Shown here: piece by piece, positions 29,741 through 40,320 of the stretch | How positions within the stretch are numbered: the first letter of the stretch is position 1 | Layout: every line of letters begins with the position of its first letter | NCBI GenBank assembly: GCA_009829735.1 | Contig: CM020618.1 | Coordinates: 28,496,894-28,560,893, forward strand | Length of the DNA: 64,000 bases | DNA from: Pyropia yezoensis | Lineage: Eukaryota > Rhodophyta > Bangiophyceae > Bangiales > Bangiaceae | Direction: 5' to 3' | Program-made: the position numbers and the translations under genes | Notes under the pieces: generated by a model | The model's input: only the letters and a program-made list of their open reading frames with translations | What the model was told of the DNA's origin: nothing | Database searches by the model: none

Positions 29741-32700
29741 CTACGGCTGGTGCGTGCGCATCCGCTTGTGCTGCTGCTGCTGCGTCTTGCGGAGCTTGCG
29801 CACCCGTCCTGCCTTGATGCGCTGGTACAGGCCCTGCCGCCGAGGCGCCCCCGCGGGGGGGGTGGCCACCAGCGCTGTGTCGCGGGCGTCGACCACCACC
29901 AGCGCCCCGGCCGTGGGCCCGCCAGGTGCAGGCCCCGCCGTTGACGCCGTCCCGTCGGGCATGCCGCGCGACACGCCGACGCCGCCGCCGCCGCCGCCGA
30001 CGCTGTCACCGCCGAGGCCACCGTCACGGGTGGCCGCCTTCCCCATTGCTGCCGAGACTGACGCTGCGGGTGGCGCAGGGGCGCCGCCCGCCCCCGCCGT
30101 CACCGCCGCCGCGCCGGCCGGCGGCGCCGACGACGCCGCGTGGGCGGCCAGCACCGACGAAGCGGTCGCCGCGGCAGACGCACCTCCCCGTGCGCGGCGG
30201 CGGCGGCGGGCGGCGAGCTTGGCCAACACCCCCGGCGTGACGGCCGCGTCGGCCGCCGACGCAGACGACGTGCGCGCCAGCTGCGCCTCGAGGACGTCGT
30301 CGCGAAACACAAAGCGGGCAACCACATCCCCCGCGCGGAGGCGTTCGGTCGGCGCGCCAAACGCGTCGGCCTTGCGGCGGATGCTCCCGAGGCGGGGCGT
30401 CGCGGCCGTGGCGGCCGACGCAGCGGGGGGGGTGGCGGCGGCCGCCACCGTTGCGGCGACCGCCTGCCCGCCGGCGATGCCAGACGAGGCGGCGGCACCG
30501 GGCGACGGGGGAGGCGTGGCCGACGGTGGGGGCGGCGTCGGCGCGCGACGACCACGTCGCGGCGGGCCCGACGCAGGCGGACCAGCAGGTCCGCCCACCG
30601 CCGTTCCCTTTCCGCCCCGGCCCCTATTCGTCCCGTACACCTCGGCCGATGGGGTGGCAAACGGGCTGAGCGCCTCGTACGCGGCGGCAAACCCATTGCG
30701 TGCGCCATTGTAGATAATCCGCGGGCGCGTCTCCAGCTGGGCCACCTCCTTTGAGTCCCATGCGGGCACCACGTCCAGTACCCAGCCACTGCTGCCCCCA
30801 GCGGCTGCCGCGGCTGGGTCCACCCACCCCGACCGCCGCCGCCGCAGGTCCTCCACCACCTCCTTGTAAATGCCAATGTGCTTGCCGTCGAGCACAAACC
30901 GCGCCGCCGCAGGACATGGCGAGTCTGGGTTGCGGTTAAAGTAGGGCGCCGCGATGAGCGCCTCGTAAATGCCGGGGCGCGATGGCAGACGGGACGTCTC
31001 GGGCTTGGTGCGGAGCACCAACACGTGGGTGCAACCGTCCGCCAGGGCCGACCGGAAGGGCACCGGCTCAAAGATCATCGCGTCGGAATAGAAGGCCCCG
31101 TTTATCGCAACCGGGTCGCCCGCAATGCCAGGCACCCGTGCCGACGCGCGGAGGCAGTCGAGGAGCTCGTCCAGGGTGGAGAAGCCGTCGAGGATCTCCG
31201 AGCGCATGGCGGTGAGTGAAGATGCTACCGGCTTGAGCGGCTGCTTTGCTGAGTGCTTGACAAACGCATCCCAGTCCAGGGGCTTGGTCTCCTTTATCAC
31301 CTCGTCCAAAAGGGCGTCCAAGTACAGGACCGGACGCACCTTGTTTCCTGCCGCATCCGTGACGGCGCGGCCCGAGCGGCCGAGCAGGTACGGCGACGAA
31401 AGGAGGGCGCGTTTGGAGATGAACCGGTCCGAGCAGATCGAGTCATAGTAGATGGAAGCACCGTAGAGGGGTACCTGGCCGCTCACAAAGTAAGCGCCAA
31501 TAATGGAGCCCGCTGAAGAGCCGTACACCACGTCAATGGCGTCTTGTAAGCCCAGATACTTGAGGGCGGCGGCCATGCCGGCTGACAACACGCCACGCAT
31601 GCCGCCCCCCTCAATAGCCAGACCCACTTTGTAGCCATCAGCCCGAGCACCAGGCTTGGAGCCCACCGCCAGCCGTGACTGTAGTACCTCCAACACAGGG
31701 TGGAGTGGCTTGGACCTGTCTGTCACGCCGTCCACCATTCGCAGGTGGTAGGGTGAGTCGACGGGGACGGACGCCGCCGCCTCAGCGCTTCGCCGGTTGG
31801 ACCACTCCGTTGGGGGGGGCGGCGGCGGTGACTGCGGCGACACCGCCACGACAGGCGGATCAACCGGCGGTGGAGGTGAAGGAGGCGGCGGCTGCGGTGG
31901 TTCCATGACAGCCCCAGTGGGGGCCTCCAGAACGCCAGCCGCAGACACAGAGGAAGTGGTCACGGGAGGAGCCACAGGAGCGTCTGGTGGCATGGACAAT
32001 TCTGGAGCGCTAGCCGAAGACGGCAAGGGTCCAGACGACGGCCGCTGCCGCGTCCACCGCTGCCGGATGGCAACAAGCGCCTGTACAAGTTTGCTACGTC
32101 GCTTGGCCGTTGGGAGCTCCGCGTCAGCTGCAGCCACCTCGTCCGAGCTGCTCTCATCGGCCGACGACCACGGCTCGTCGACAAGAGGCTCGAGCGGAGG
32201 CACACATGCCTGGCTCGCCACTGGTGGGCCCGCCACCGGTTTGGGCTCCACAAAAATGGGCCCAGGCCCGCCCCCAGCCCCCTCCCCCTCGTCGTCCGAC
32301 GTCACGGGCGAAGAGCCGAGCACGGCCGCTGCGGGGGCGGTCACGACGGCTGCTTCGACCCCAACCACTGGTCCCGTCAAGGGAGGTGGCGGTGGCGATC
32401 CCGGCGGCCCTGCCGTAGATGACAGCGGGCGGTCGGCGCCCTCCCCGGACGGCCGCCGCGGGGGTGGGCCGGCAGTAGAGGTCGTGGCCACAGCGACGGT
32501 CGACCATGGCCACGACCGCCGCCACCCAGCTCCCCGCGCAGCGGCGGGCGCGCGGGGCGCCCATCGGCGGATGGCCGGGCAGAGGGCGCGCTGCCTGCGA
32601 CGAAGAGGGCCGCGGGCCACCGCGCCGTCAGGGGTCGGGGCCAGCACCAGCGGCGACGCAGGAGAAAAGACAAAGAGGAACGGGGCGTCCCGGTTGAGCG

Positions 32701-32890
32701 CCGCAAACGCCGCCGCGGCGGCTGCTGCCGCCGCCGACACTGTCACGGCCGCCCGCGTTGGCGGTCGCGCCGGACAGGGCGGCGGCAGCGGCGACGGCGA
32801 CACCGGCCCGCTGTCCAGGCCCCCGTCCGCACATGACGACGGTGCCACGGGCAGGCCGACCACCGTCGGTACAGGAGCTTGGCCTCGCAT
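29741..32890 (-). CDS. Patatin-like phospholipase, long N- and C-terminal extensions
   Basis: The open frame extends upstream to about 33094 without an ATG; the first ATG is at 32890, giving 1049 residues. An upstream exon with the true start is possible. The patatin core lies in the middle: GLAIEGGGMRGVLSAG carries the oxyanion loop and YGSSAGS the nucleophile elbow GxSxG. Further on, AINGAFYSDAMIFEPVPF carries the Asp of the Ser-Asp dyad, in SDA rather than the usual DGG/DGA context. Patatin-like enzymes cleave acyl chains from membrane or storage lipids. The regions before and after the core are Ala/Pro/Ser-rich and look disordered. The arrangement GGGMRG...GSSAG, with a following block YYDSICSDRFISK, is typical of large patatin-like proteins of algae and protists, where function is mostly untested. 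Confidence 0.82.
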   Translation of the reverse strand: MRGQAPVPTVVGLPVAPSSCADGGLDSGPVSPSPLPPPCPARPPTRAAVTVSAAAAAAAAAFAALNRDAPFLFVFSPASPLVLAPTPDGAVARGPLRRRQRALCPAIRRWAPRAPAAARGAGWRRSWPWSTVAVATTSTAGPPPRRPSGEGADRPLSSTAGPPGSPPPPPLTGPVVGVEAAVVTAPAAAVLGSSPVTSDDEGEGAGGGPGPIFVEPKPVAGPPVASQACVPPLEPLVDEPWSSADESSSDEVAAADAELPTAKRRSKLVQALVAIRQRWTRQRPSSGPLPSSASAPELSMPPDAPVAPPVTTSSVSAAGVLEAPTGAVMEPPQPPPPSPPPPVDPPVVAVSPQSPPPPPPTEWSNRRSAEAAASVPVDSPYHLRMVDGVTDRSKPLHPVLEVLQSRLAVGSKPGARADGYKVGLAIEGGGMRGVLSAGMAAALKYLGLQDAIDVVYGSSAGSIIGAYFVSGQVPLYGASIYYDSICSDRFISKRALLSSPYLLGRSGRAVTDAAGNKVRPVLYLDALLDEVIKETKPLDWDAFVKHSAKQPLKPVASSLTAMRSEILDGFSTLDELLDCLRASARVPGIAGDPVAINGAFYSDAMIFEPVPFRSALADGCTHVLVLRTKPETSRLPSRPGIYEALIAAPYFNRNPDSPCPAAARFVLDGKHIGIYKEVVEDLRRRRSGWVDPAAAAAGGSSGWVLDVVPAWDSKEVAQLETRPRIIYNGARNGFAAAYEALSPFATPSAEVYGTNRGRGGKGTAVGGPAGPPASGPPRRGRRAPTPPPPSATPPPSPGAAASSGIAGGQAVAATVAAAATPPAASAATAATPRLGSIRRKADAFGAPTERLRAGDVVARFVFRDDVLEAQLARTSSASAADAAVTPGVLAKLAARRRRRARGGASAAATASSVLAAHAASSAPPAGAAAVTAGAGGAPAPPAASVSAAMGKAATRDGGLGGDSVGGGGGGVGVSRGMPDGTASTAGPAPGGPTAGALVVVDARDTALVATPPAGAPRRQGLYQRIKAGRVRKLRKTQQQQHKRMRTHQP

Positions 32891-34547
32891 TGGCACCCAG
32901 CCGGCCGGCGGGACAGCGAAGGTGGAGGGGACACCGCCAGCGGGGCCCAGAGTGATGGTGGCGCATTGCCGGCCAGACACCAACCAGCAAGACGTGCAGG
33001 ATGGCTCTTCAGATGCCGACGAGGCGCCAGTCAAGGAATGGACGGCCAGCAACAGTTGCGACGGCAAAGACGAAAACGTGAAGGACGGCCCGTCTTTTCA
33101 CTGAGAAAAGGAAACGGATGTGACTCACGAGAGTGACTATCAGTGTCCTTGTGGTAATAAATGCTGGGTTGGTTTACCACCCGGTACTTTGGGGAGGTGG
33201 GGGGGGTCTGGGGAGGGAGGAGCGGTTGCACTTTGCGCAACCGTCATAAACCGTATTTCATCCATTTAAGAATTTTGCCACGTGTGGGCGTGAAAGTTCA
33301 TCCACCACGGGTGTGCCGAGGCCGAATCCGCGCCCGAGCCCGCTGTAAGGTGCCGAAATTGGATTCTGTTGTGGTCAGATTGGGAAGAGTCGTGCCCAGA
33401 CTGGCCTCCGGACGACACGGAGCATGGCGTCAACAGATGCCGTCATAGCTCTCTCTTTGAGGACGTCGGGCGCAAGTTCAGCAGCATCGTCACCGATAAA
33501 TTTATCCCCATCGAAGCTCAAATTTAGTGCCACCCTTGATACCCTATCAAAGCGGCTGCTCGTTCGGGTTGCGTCACGGACGCTCGATGGGTATCAGCGG
33601 ATGGGGCCTGGTTGGGCGCCAGTCTCGCGACTCTGTCCGCCCTGTTTCGGAGCCAATGACAATTCTGGATACACCCGCTTGGAAAACGTTTCCAGCGCGC
33701 AACGCCCGCCCATCCTGCGATGCGGGATCACGCGTTGCGCAGCCGACGCGCACGCGGATGCGACTCCGGGATGCACCAAGGCAGGGCTGTATGCTTTCGT
33801 ACCCCGGTGCTGATGACCTCCCACGTTGTCCCCCGCCGCACGGCGAGCAGTGTCTTTCCTGGCGCCGGAGCGGCAGGAGCGGAAAGCACTCAGCAGTGCA
33901 GTTCTAACGCTATCCCACCAGCGCACAAAGCACATGACAAAGATACATGGCGCAGGCGCGCGAATTGACGGCGTACGCCCACAGAAGAAACCCCCACACA
34001 CACAGAAGTACACGCCCATGAAAAGCAAGCACCAACGAGCACACGGAAGACGATCCCATGGACACGAAGTCCACACACGGGAGGAAGCCAGCACGAAAGG
34101 GAGCTCCGGAAAGAGCGGGCGTCACCGAAGCAGAGGCACAAGCCACGAACTACAACATGCAGACAGAAGCCACATCCAACAGGGCAGGACTACGCGGGCT
34201 CACGCTCTCACGTCACACCTTATTCCTCACCCGTGTCATCGGCACCCTCTCCGTCAGCCATCACACGCCATCGGCGGGGACATCCCGATCGACCTCCTGC
34301 CTGTCGGCTACCTCCCCTTCGTCTCCTATGCCCCCGTCATAATCAGCTGCTACCGGCTGCTGCCGCAAGCGAAGCTCCGAAATGTCGACGAAGCCACGGC
34401 GGGGGTCTTTGCCGTCAATAATGCGCAGGCCACGACGGACCCGCATCGTCTTGCGACAAATAGCAGACCAAACCCGCCAACTCCGACTCCCAGCTGTCAA
34501 AGATGCCCTCCCCAATGCGCGCCCGATGCCGCGTCCGCAGCCCATCC
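32891..34547. other. Intergenic, no convincing gene
   Basis: This lies upstream of the patatin-like gene. The open frame of that gene reaches to about 33094. From 33120 to 34300 the GC content is lower and short frames occur on both strands, without family motifs. Just before the LTR (about 34260-34547) the minus strand has an open frame with basic helical character, cut by the LTR. It could be a leftover of a transposase or of a host gene; I cannot decide. Confidence 0.4.
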
Positions 34548-35018
34548 TGTGGCAGTATTGACCCCCAGGTAGGGGGGGGCAACACGTGCCATGCAAGGGG
34601 CGGCAGGCCACTAGCCTGATCCGTTCCTCCCCCAGCATTTGGGTCCATATTCCCTAAGTTTGGGATAGTTAGCTTAGTAGTAAATCCAACTTGGATTTGA
34701 GGGTTTTCTGCATTTATCGTCTTGAATTTTCGTGTGGCCCGGTGGGCAGGTGCTGGGGTGAGAGATTCTGAGTGGCGAGATTCTGAGTGGACCCTGGGGG
34801 GATAAGGGGAGGGACAGCGGGGCTTGGCCCTGCGTCCCCGTCCCGACCAAGAAACTGTTGGACCACACACCATCCTCTTGTTTGTCCGTGGGGGGTTTGC
34901 CCCACAACAGGGACAGAGTGTGTGCGACTTGCACTTCTTCCGGTTCCCCCGACACGGGAGGCAGCCCTAGCACACCGCCCCAACTTGGGTGCCGTGTGTG
35001 CTTGTGGTTTTTGCCACA
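34548..35018 (+). repeat. Solo LTR, family 1, 471 bp
   Basis: It is complete from TGTGGCAG to TGCCACA with no internal element sequence on either side. The flanks CATCC (34543-34547) and CAGCC (35019-35023) match at four of five bases, consistent with a decayed 5-bp target duplication. A solo LTR arises when the two LTRs of an element recombine and lose the interior. Confidence 0.8.
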
Positions 35019-35128
35019 CAGCCTTGGTCTCGAAGAAGCAGCGCACAAGGTAGGAAGCAAGAGCAAAGAGGCCCAGCACGCACTCTACATACCTGAGGTC
35101 GCCGATGGAGGTGGGAGTCTTGATGTGA

Positions 35129-35518
35129 TGAGAGGCGCCCACTAGCTTCAGGATCTGGACCAGCCGCCTGCACAACGATCTGCAAGCCTTTCAGGCGTCG
35201 GACGCGTTTGACGACAAGACAACGCTGCGGTCTATGGTACTGCGAGCCAAGGTCTACGTCCACCACCTGATGGAGCTGATCGCGTGCCGCTACGACGTGT
35301 TGGTCCAGGCTGACGACGAGGTCGCCGACGACATATCGGAGCGCATCCTCTCACCGGTGGACCAGCACGCCTCCAAGGCGCTGGCCCACGTCTACCGGGA
35401 CGTCCGCCGGGCAAGGAACGCCGAGACGGTCAAGCTACTTTCGGCCCAGCGCCGTGGCGGACGCGGCAAACGGGGGCGGGCCGCCAAGGACCCCCCTGCG
35501 GCGCCGCCCAAGCAGTAG
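35129..35518 (+). CDS. Unrecognised helical ORF, possibly a fragment
   Basis: The frame is open from just after a TGA at about 35128 to TAG at 35516-35518, with an internal ATG at 35234 (94 codons from there). Residues are well mixed and helix-forming, for example VYVHHLMELIACRYDVLVQ, and the tail is basic (RRGGRGKRGRAAK). The composition looks like real coding sequence rather than a shadow frame. A further open frame continues to 35800, where a family 2 LTR is inserted. It could be a host gene or an element ORF broken by the two flanking LTR insertions. I do not recognise a family. Confidence 0.4.
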
Positions 35519-35800
35519 CGTCGCGTCGGGGGGGAGCTCACCGACCCCCCCCATGGCCCCCGAAGCGGCCGACGCGGAGGAGGAAGGTGCCGCCCCGCCC
35601 CCAAACCCGCCGGCGGGGCGGGTGCAAGCGGCGGAGGCCGAGCGGCCGCGCATCGGTGCGCCACGCAGGGTCCTCCGCCTGCTTCGCTTCGGGCTCCGTC
35701 TCCCCTGGCTCGACCCCCACCGCCGTCCAAGTACGCGCTCGCGCTCGTACCCGGTGGCGGCGGAGGACACGGCCTTCGTGGAGGCGGAGCTCGAGCGGTG

Positions 35801-36459
35801 TGTAGCGTTTGTGGCCCTGGTTCCCCCTCCGGGGACCGCGGAGTGCTGGCCTACGTTGGGGCGTCAGCGGATCATTGGTCGGCCGTCGCGGGATGGCGGG
35901 CCTTGCTGGCCGTCCGTTGTGGACTGACCAAGGGGGGCGGTTGTACCCCCCCGGACTTGGTGGCCTGGGATTTGATCGTTTATCTATGCATTTGTCTCTT
36001 GTGGATTTTCCTTGCGTGTTTTCGTGCTTTGCGTCCTTTTTCTCTCATTGGGGTTTTTTGGGCGGATTGCACCTGTGTGTGGGGGGATTTCGCTTGCTTT
36101 TCTTTCGAGGGATTATTGTTGGAGTGGGTGCCCCGGTGCGCTCCGGGGTAGGCCGGGTGCATGCTGGCACTTGGCCCGCTGGGCGGGGCCGGCTGGGAAG
36201 GGCGGCTGGGAGGTCACCTGGGGAGCCCTTTGCAGGGTTCTTAGGGGCTTCGCCCGGGGTCCCAACGAGGTCCCTCTTGTAAAACAACGTTGCTTTGGGC
36301 TTCTCCTTCCCCTTGGGCAAAAGCCTTTTACGTTTACCTCGGACCTTGAGGTGGGCAAGCGCGCGTGGGGTTCCCTGGCCCATTCCTTCTAGTGGTTACC
36401 CGTTGTCCCTCTGGGGTGGATTGGGTTCCCGGTGGGCACGCGGTGGTCATAACGCTACA
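35801..36459 (+). repeat. LTR, family 2, 659 bp
   Basis: It begins TGTAGCGTT and ends AACGCTACA, which are perfect 9-bp inverted repeats. Only this copy is in the window, so the boundaries rest on these termini and on the primer-like site four bases downstream (36464). Confidence 0.7.
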
Positions 36460-36463
36460 TAAA

Positions 36464-36481
36464 TGGTCGAGCAGCAGGGGA
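36464..36481 (+). other. Candidate primer-binding site, family 2
   Basis: TGGTCGAGCAGCAGGGGA lies four bases after the LTR end. It differs at one base from the family 1 site (TGGTGGAGCAGCAGGGGA at 6923), although the LTRs themselves are unrelated by eye. Confidence 0.6.
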
Positions 36482-36592
36482 GGGGCAAACTTTCTCCTGT
36501 ATCAGGACGCCTCTCTCCCTCTTTTGTAGCGGATCGCCGTGCTCTCGTGGATCCTACTCCCTCCTAGCGGGGCCTGACGGCCTGCTAGTCGA

Positions 36593-38238
36593 GTGTCGAC
36601 GGCCAATAAGGCGAACCTACCTCCTGACGGTCAAGGCCGCGGTGCGCCGTCGGACGTGTCCCGAGTTACGCCGGCGGGCCGAGGGGAAGGCTCAGGGGTT
36701 GGTCGTGGCCGTGGTCGCGGTGGGCCCTCGGGAATTCCCCCGCCCCGTTCTCTCACTCCGCCCGTTGGTGGGCCTAGCCGTGGCCTACCAACCCTGGGGC
36801 CAACTGATCTACGGTCGGTCCTAAACGACTTTCGAATGGAAATCTTGGCCGAGGTGTCCCGGGCTGTGACTGCCAGCCAGGCGTCCAGCACCCCCACGGT
36901 CGTGGAAAATCAAGCGGGCCAACCGGGTAACACCGGTGGCTCGCGCACATGCAAGAAGAGCAAGGGCCGTCGTGGCTGCCGTCGTCACCTTCGTGGCCAT
37001 TATTCGTCGTCGGATTCGGATTCTGAGTCGTCTTCGTCAGCGACCATCGAGGGTGACCAGGACCAGAGTGGACACGTGGCCCCCAATACCGCGGAAGGTC
37101 CCAAGGTAATCACGGCGGCGGACGACCGCTTCGCCCGTGTGTTGGACTACAACACGTATCGGCTGCGGAACCGGGCCACTAAATACGGGACGAAGGAGGC
37201 CAGTAAGATGGGGAGGACGGCCAAGAATATGAAACATTTTTTTGGGGGCTACCCCCCCTTTTCTGGCAAGGAGCCCCTTCAGACGCGGTGCCCCACTTTC
37301 TTTCGGGCGACGCGAAGATGTGGCACACGCGGGCCCTCCCTGATTCGGCAAGTACGTCGGGTGGTTGCTCTATTACGACGTACCCCGGGGCCATCAATTG
37401 GATTTTGGAGACCTACGCGGAGCCGCATACGTTGGCCTTGGCGCAAGACAAGTTTAGTCGGGCTGCGAAGGAGACGGACGAGACAGTTGAGGCCTTCGCT
37501 CTACGCATATAAAGCCTCTCCGAGTCTTTTGGGAACATCCATTCTGAAGGGACTATGAAACAGCAACTCATTCAAGGCCTACCGGAATTTCTGCGCACAG
37601 ACGCCTTCGTCTACAACAACCCCACCTGCACGTACCAAAGGTTGGTAACCTACACGGCCGGCAAGTTCAAGGGGGCCAAGGATGTCATTGAGTTGGCCAA
37701 GGGGGGCTCCAAGGGGGAGGAAGGGGGTCAAAGGACCTCATTTATCCCACGTCCCCCTACGCCTCGGCGGCGGCTTCCTGCATTGGCCATTGGGGAGATG
37801 AAGGCCACGGACGTAGCAGACAGGACGGCCAACCATCAGGCCGCTGACAAGGCAACCCCCTCTCCGTGGGCCTATGAACCCGCCACTCGTCGCTATTTAA
37901 CCAGCCGGACGCAGGAGGGACGTGGACCGCTGCGTTGCTACGTATGCTGGGAGGCAGGCCATATGGCCCATCAATGCCCAGAGCTATCGGAGGCCCAGCG
38001 GGAGAATGTGATCAAGGCCCGCGACGCGTTCCTGCAGTCTACACGGGGCCACAAGAAGATCAACGATGAGGCTAAGTACCGTGAGCAGCGGGACATCAAC
38101 CGTCGGACTCGAATTGCGGTGGTACAGGCCCTCTGCGATGGGATTGAACAGTCGGATGAAGAGGAGGACGTCCGTTGGTCGGCCAAGTCTCTACGGGCGA
38201 TGTCGGCCGGACCCCCTCCGCCTTCGGGGGAAACGTAG
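36593..38238 (+). pseudogene. Gag of the family 2 element, degenerate
   Basis: The open frame begins with GTG where an ATG would be expected; no suitable ATG is nearby. An N-terminal Gly/Arg/Pro-rich part is followed by Ser-rich acidic sequence, then a capsid-like helical region. A CX2CX4HX4C knuckle (CYVCWEAGHMAHQC) lies at about 37936-37980. There is a frameshift in the T/G/C homopolymers near 37240-37290 and an in-frame TAA at 37510-37512. The layout resembles the family 1 Gag, but sequence similarity is low. Confidence 0.75.
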
Positions 38239-38240
38239 CG

Positions 38241-39850
38241 GGGAGTGGGTGTAGCATCCCTGGCCCCGACTTGGCGCCGACCCGGGATGGCGACCAGAGG
38301 GCACCAGGTGCCAGAACACGCTCGCCGTGTGGTGATGGTTGGCGGCCGTGGCCCGTGCCCGGCACTGGGATGCGGTGGACTATGCTATCCACACGTGGGA
38401 GAGGGATTTCTGATGGGTTTTTGCATATTTGTGAGGGACTTGATTTGAGAGAGTTTGAGTGTGAGATTAGTGAGTGGGAATAGAATTAGTAGTGGTCGTG
38501 GCCCCCGACCTGACGAGGTTAGACTTGGGTCGGGGCCACTCGGGGGTATGGGGGGGCTACCTGGCCAGAGTGCTGAGGCTCCCCCAGATGCACGTTGAGA
38601 GGGACAGCGAGGCGCGCTTGGCCCGCGCCCTCAGGAAAAAGACAACTGCGCGTTTGCTTTCCTCTTCCCCGTGTGCACTACCGTGCGTATCTGTTTGCTC
38701 TGCGAGCAGGTACCTGAGGCAACAGCCATACCACTCTCGTAGTTCCCCTTTCTGTGTTGTCTGTCCCTTTCCCCCGAGGGATACTGACACTTGTCTGAGA
38801 GGATCGAGTTTTATACCACATATTTCCTGCTGCTCCACCACCACTGCTGCTCCACCTCGAATGCTCCATCTGCCGCTTCCAGGGCCTGTGCGCCCAAGGG
38901 CACTGAGATCTTGGATCACCGATGCGCCGCCCGCGGCTGGTGCAGTGGGCTACCCTGAGAGGCCCATGCTGTTCATTTCCATGAGTGCTGGAATTCAAGG
39001 CCGGACTGTCCGACGGCTTCTCCGCCCTGCCCGTCTTCTTCGACTTCCACGCTCCTCATTGCCGCCATCCCTGCCACCGCATCCACTGACGCCGCGGCCG
39101 TGCCTGCTTCTGCCGCCGCTGCCCCTCTGCAACAGTGACGGCGTCGCACCCGTCGAAGCAGCTCCACCTTTTTTCGTCGCAGACGGCCGTGAAGCGCCTC
39201 TTCCTTACCTTCAACGCCTCTGTCACTCGACGACGTGGGGAGCCCAAGTATCGCTTCTTAGTGACCTTGTCGGTGTCTCCTCCCCGTGAACTTCCCGCAC
39301 CCCTTTCGTTTGCCGACGAGTCGACGCAGACCAGGCAGCTGGCGCGGCTCCGGCCCGCACGAGCACCCAGGGCGTAAGCAGGCTGTGAGAGCAAGACATT
39401 CAAGTAACTTCACGAGCTCGGTTGCCATGCTGCGCAATCTCTGGCTCTCCAGGTCACGCTGGGCCTCGGCGGTAGCGCCTTGTGAAGGCGATGAGGCAAA
39501 TGGACGGCCGAATGGAGAGCAGGCTGGCTCAGAGGTCACCCCGACGGACACCAGACGTGGAGACGAATTCCGGGGCTCTCCTTCGGACTTCATGTGAGCC
39601 GCCCGTCACATCCACTCTATTCTGGCCGCACTTGCTACCCGCTTGAGCGTGGTGGAAAGTCGGTCTTCTCTCGCCGCCTCGCCGCTGTCGGTTCTGGATG
39701 CCCTCCAAGCGGCCGTGACGCATGTCAGTCATCGCTTGGGACGAGGCGTAGCGGCGTGTGCTCGGGCGGCCCTGATGGAGAAACTGCACCTGTGCCCTCC
39801 CCAGAGACGGACCATCTCGGGAAGTGTCAGGCAGGCTCAAAGCTCCGTCC
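38241..39850. other. No recognisable gene; possible remnants
   Basis: The stretch has moderate GC with open frames on both strands (for example + 38474-39289 and + 39135-39377), none with motifs I recognise. It lies between the family 2 element and the reversed family 1 LTR, so it may be flanking host DNA or unidentified element remains. Confidence 0.4.
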
Positions 39851-40320
39851 TGTGGCAAAAACCACTCTCAAACGCGACACCCAAGTTGGGGCGGTGCGCA
39901 AGGGCTGCCTCCCGTGTCGGGGGAACCGGAAGAAGTGCAAGTCGCACACACTCTGTCCCTGTTGTGGGGAAATCCCCCCACTGACAAACAAGAAGATGGT
40001 GTGTGGGCCAACAGTTTCTTGGTCGGGACTGGGAAGCGAGGCCAAGCCCCGCTGTCCCTCCCCTTATCCCGCCAGGGTCCCCTCAGAATCTCGCCACTCA
40101 GAATCTCCCACCCCAGCACCTGCCCACCGGGCCTCACGAAAATTCAAGACGATAAAATGCAGAAATCCCTCAACTCCAAGTTGGATTTACTACTAAGCTA
40201 ATTATCCCTAACTTAGGGAATATGGACCCAAATGCATGGGGAGGAACGGGTCAGGCTAGTGGCCTGCCGCCCCTTGCATGGCACGTGTTGCCCCCCTACC
40301 TGGGGGTCAATACTGCCACA
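39851..40320 (-). repeat. LTR, family 1, 470 bp, reverse orientation
   Basis: Termini are intact (TGTGGCAG and TGCCACA on the minus strand). It is the only complete reversed LTR in the window. Confidence 0.9.

Larger units (their letters stand above)
35801..38240 (+). mobile_element. LTR retroelement, family 2 (5' LTR, leader, degenerate gag; no pol seen)
   Basis: A 659-bp LTR is followed by a primer-binding-like site, a leader and a Gag-type frame ending in a zinc knuckle. After the gag stop at 38236-38238 I see neither protease nor RT motifs, and no 3' LTR. Either the 3' part was deleted or the element is non-autonomous. Confidence 0.75.

Noticed and set aside
38249-38300. TGTAGCATCCC as the start of a family 2 3' LTR
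   Set aside because: Only the first six bases agree with the family 2 LTR (TGTAGCGTT); the sequence after that is unrelated.
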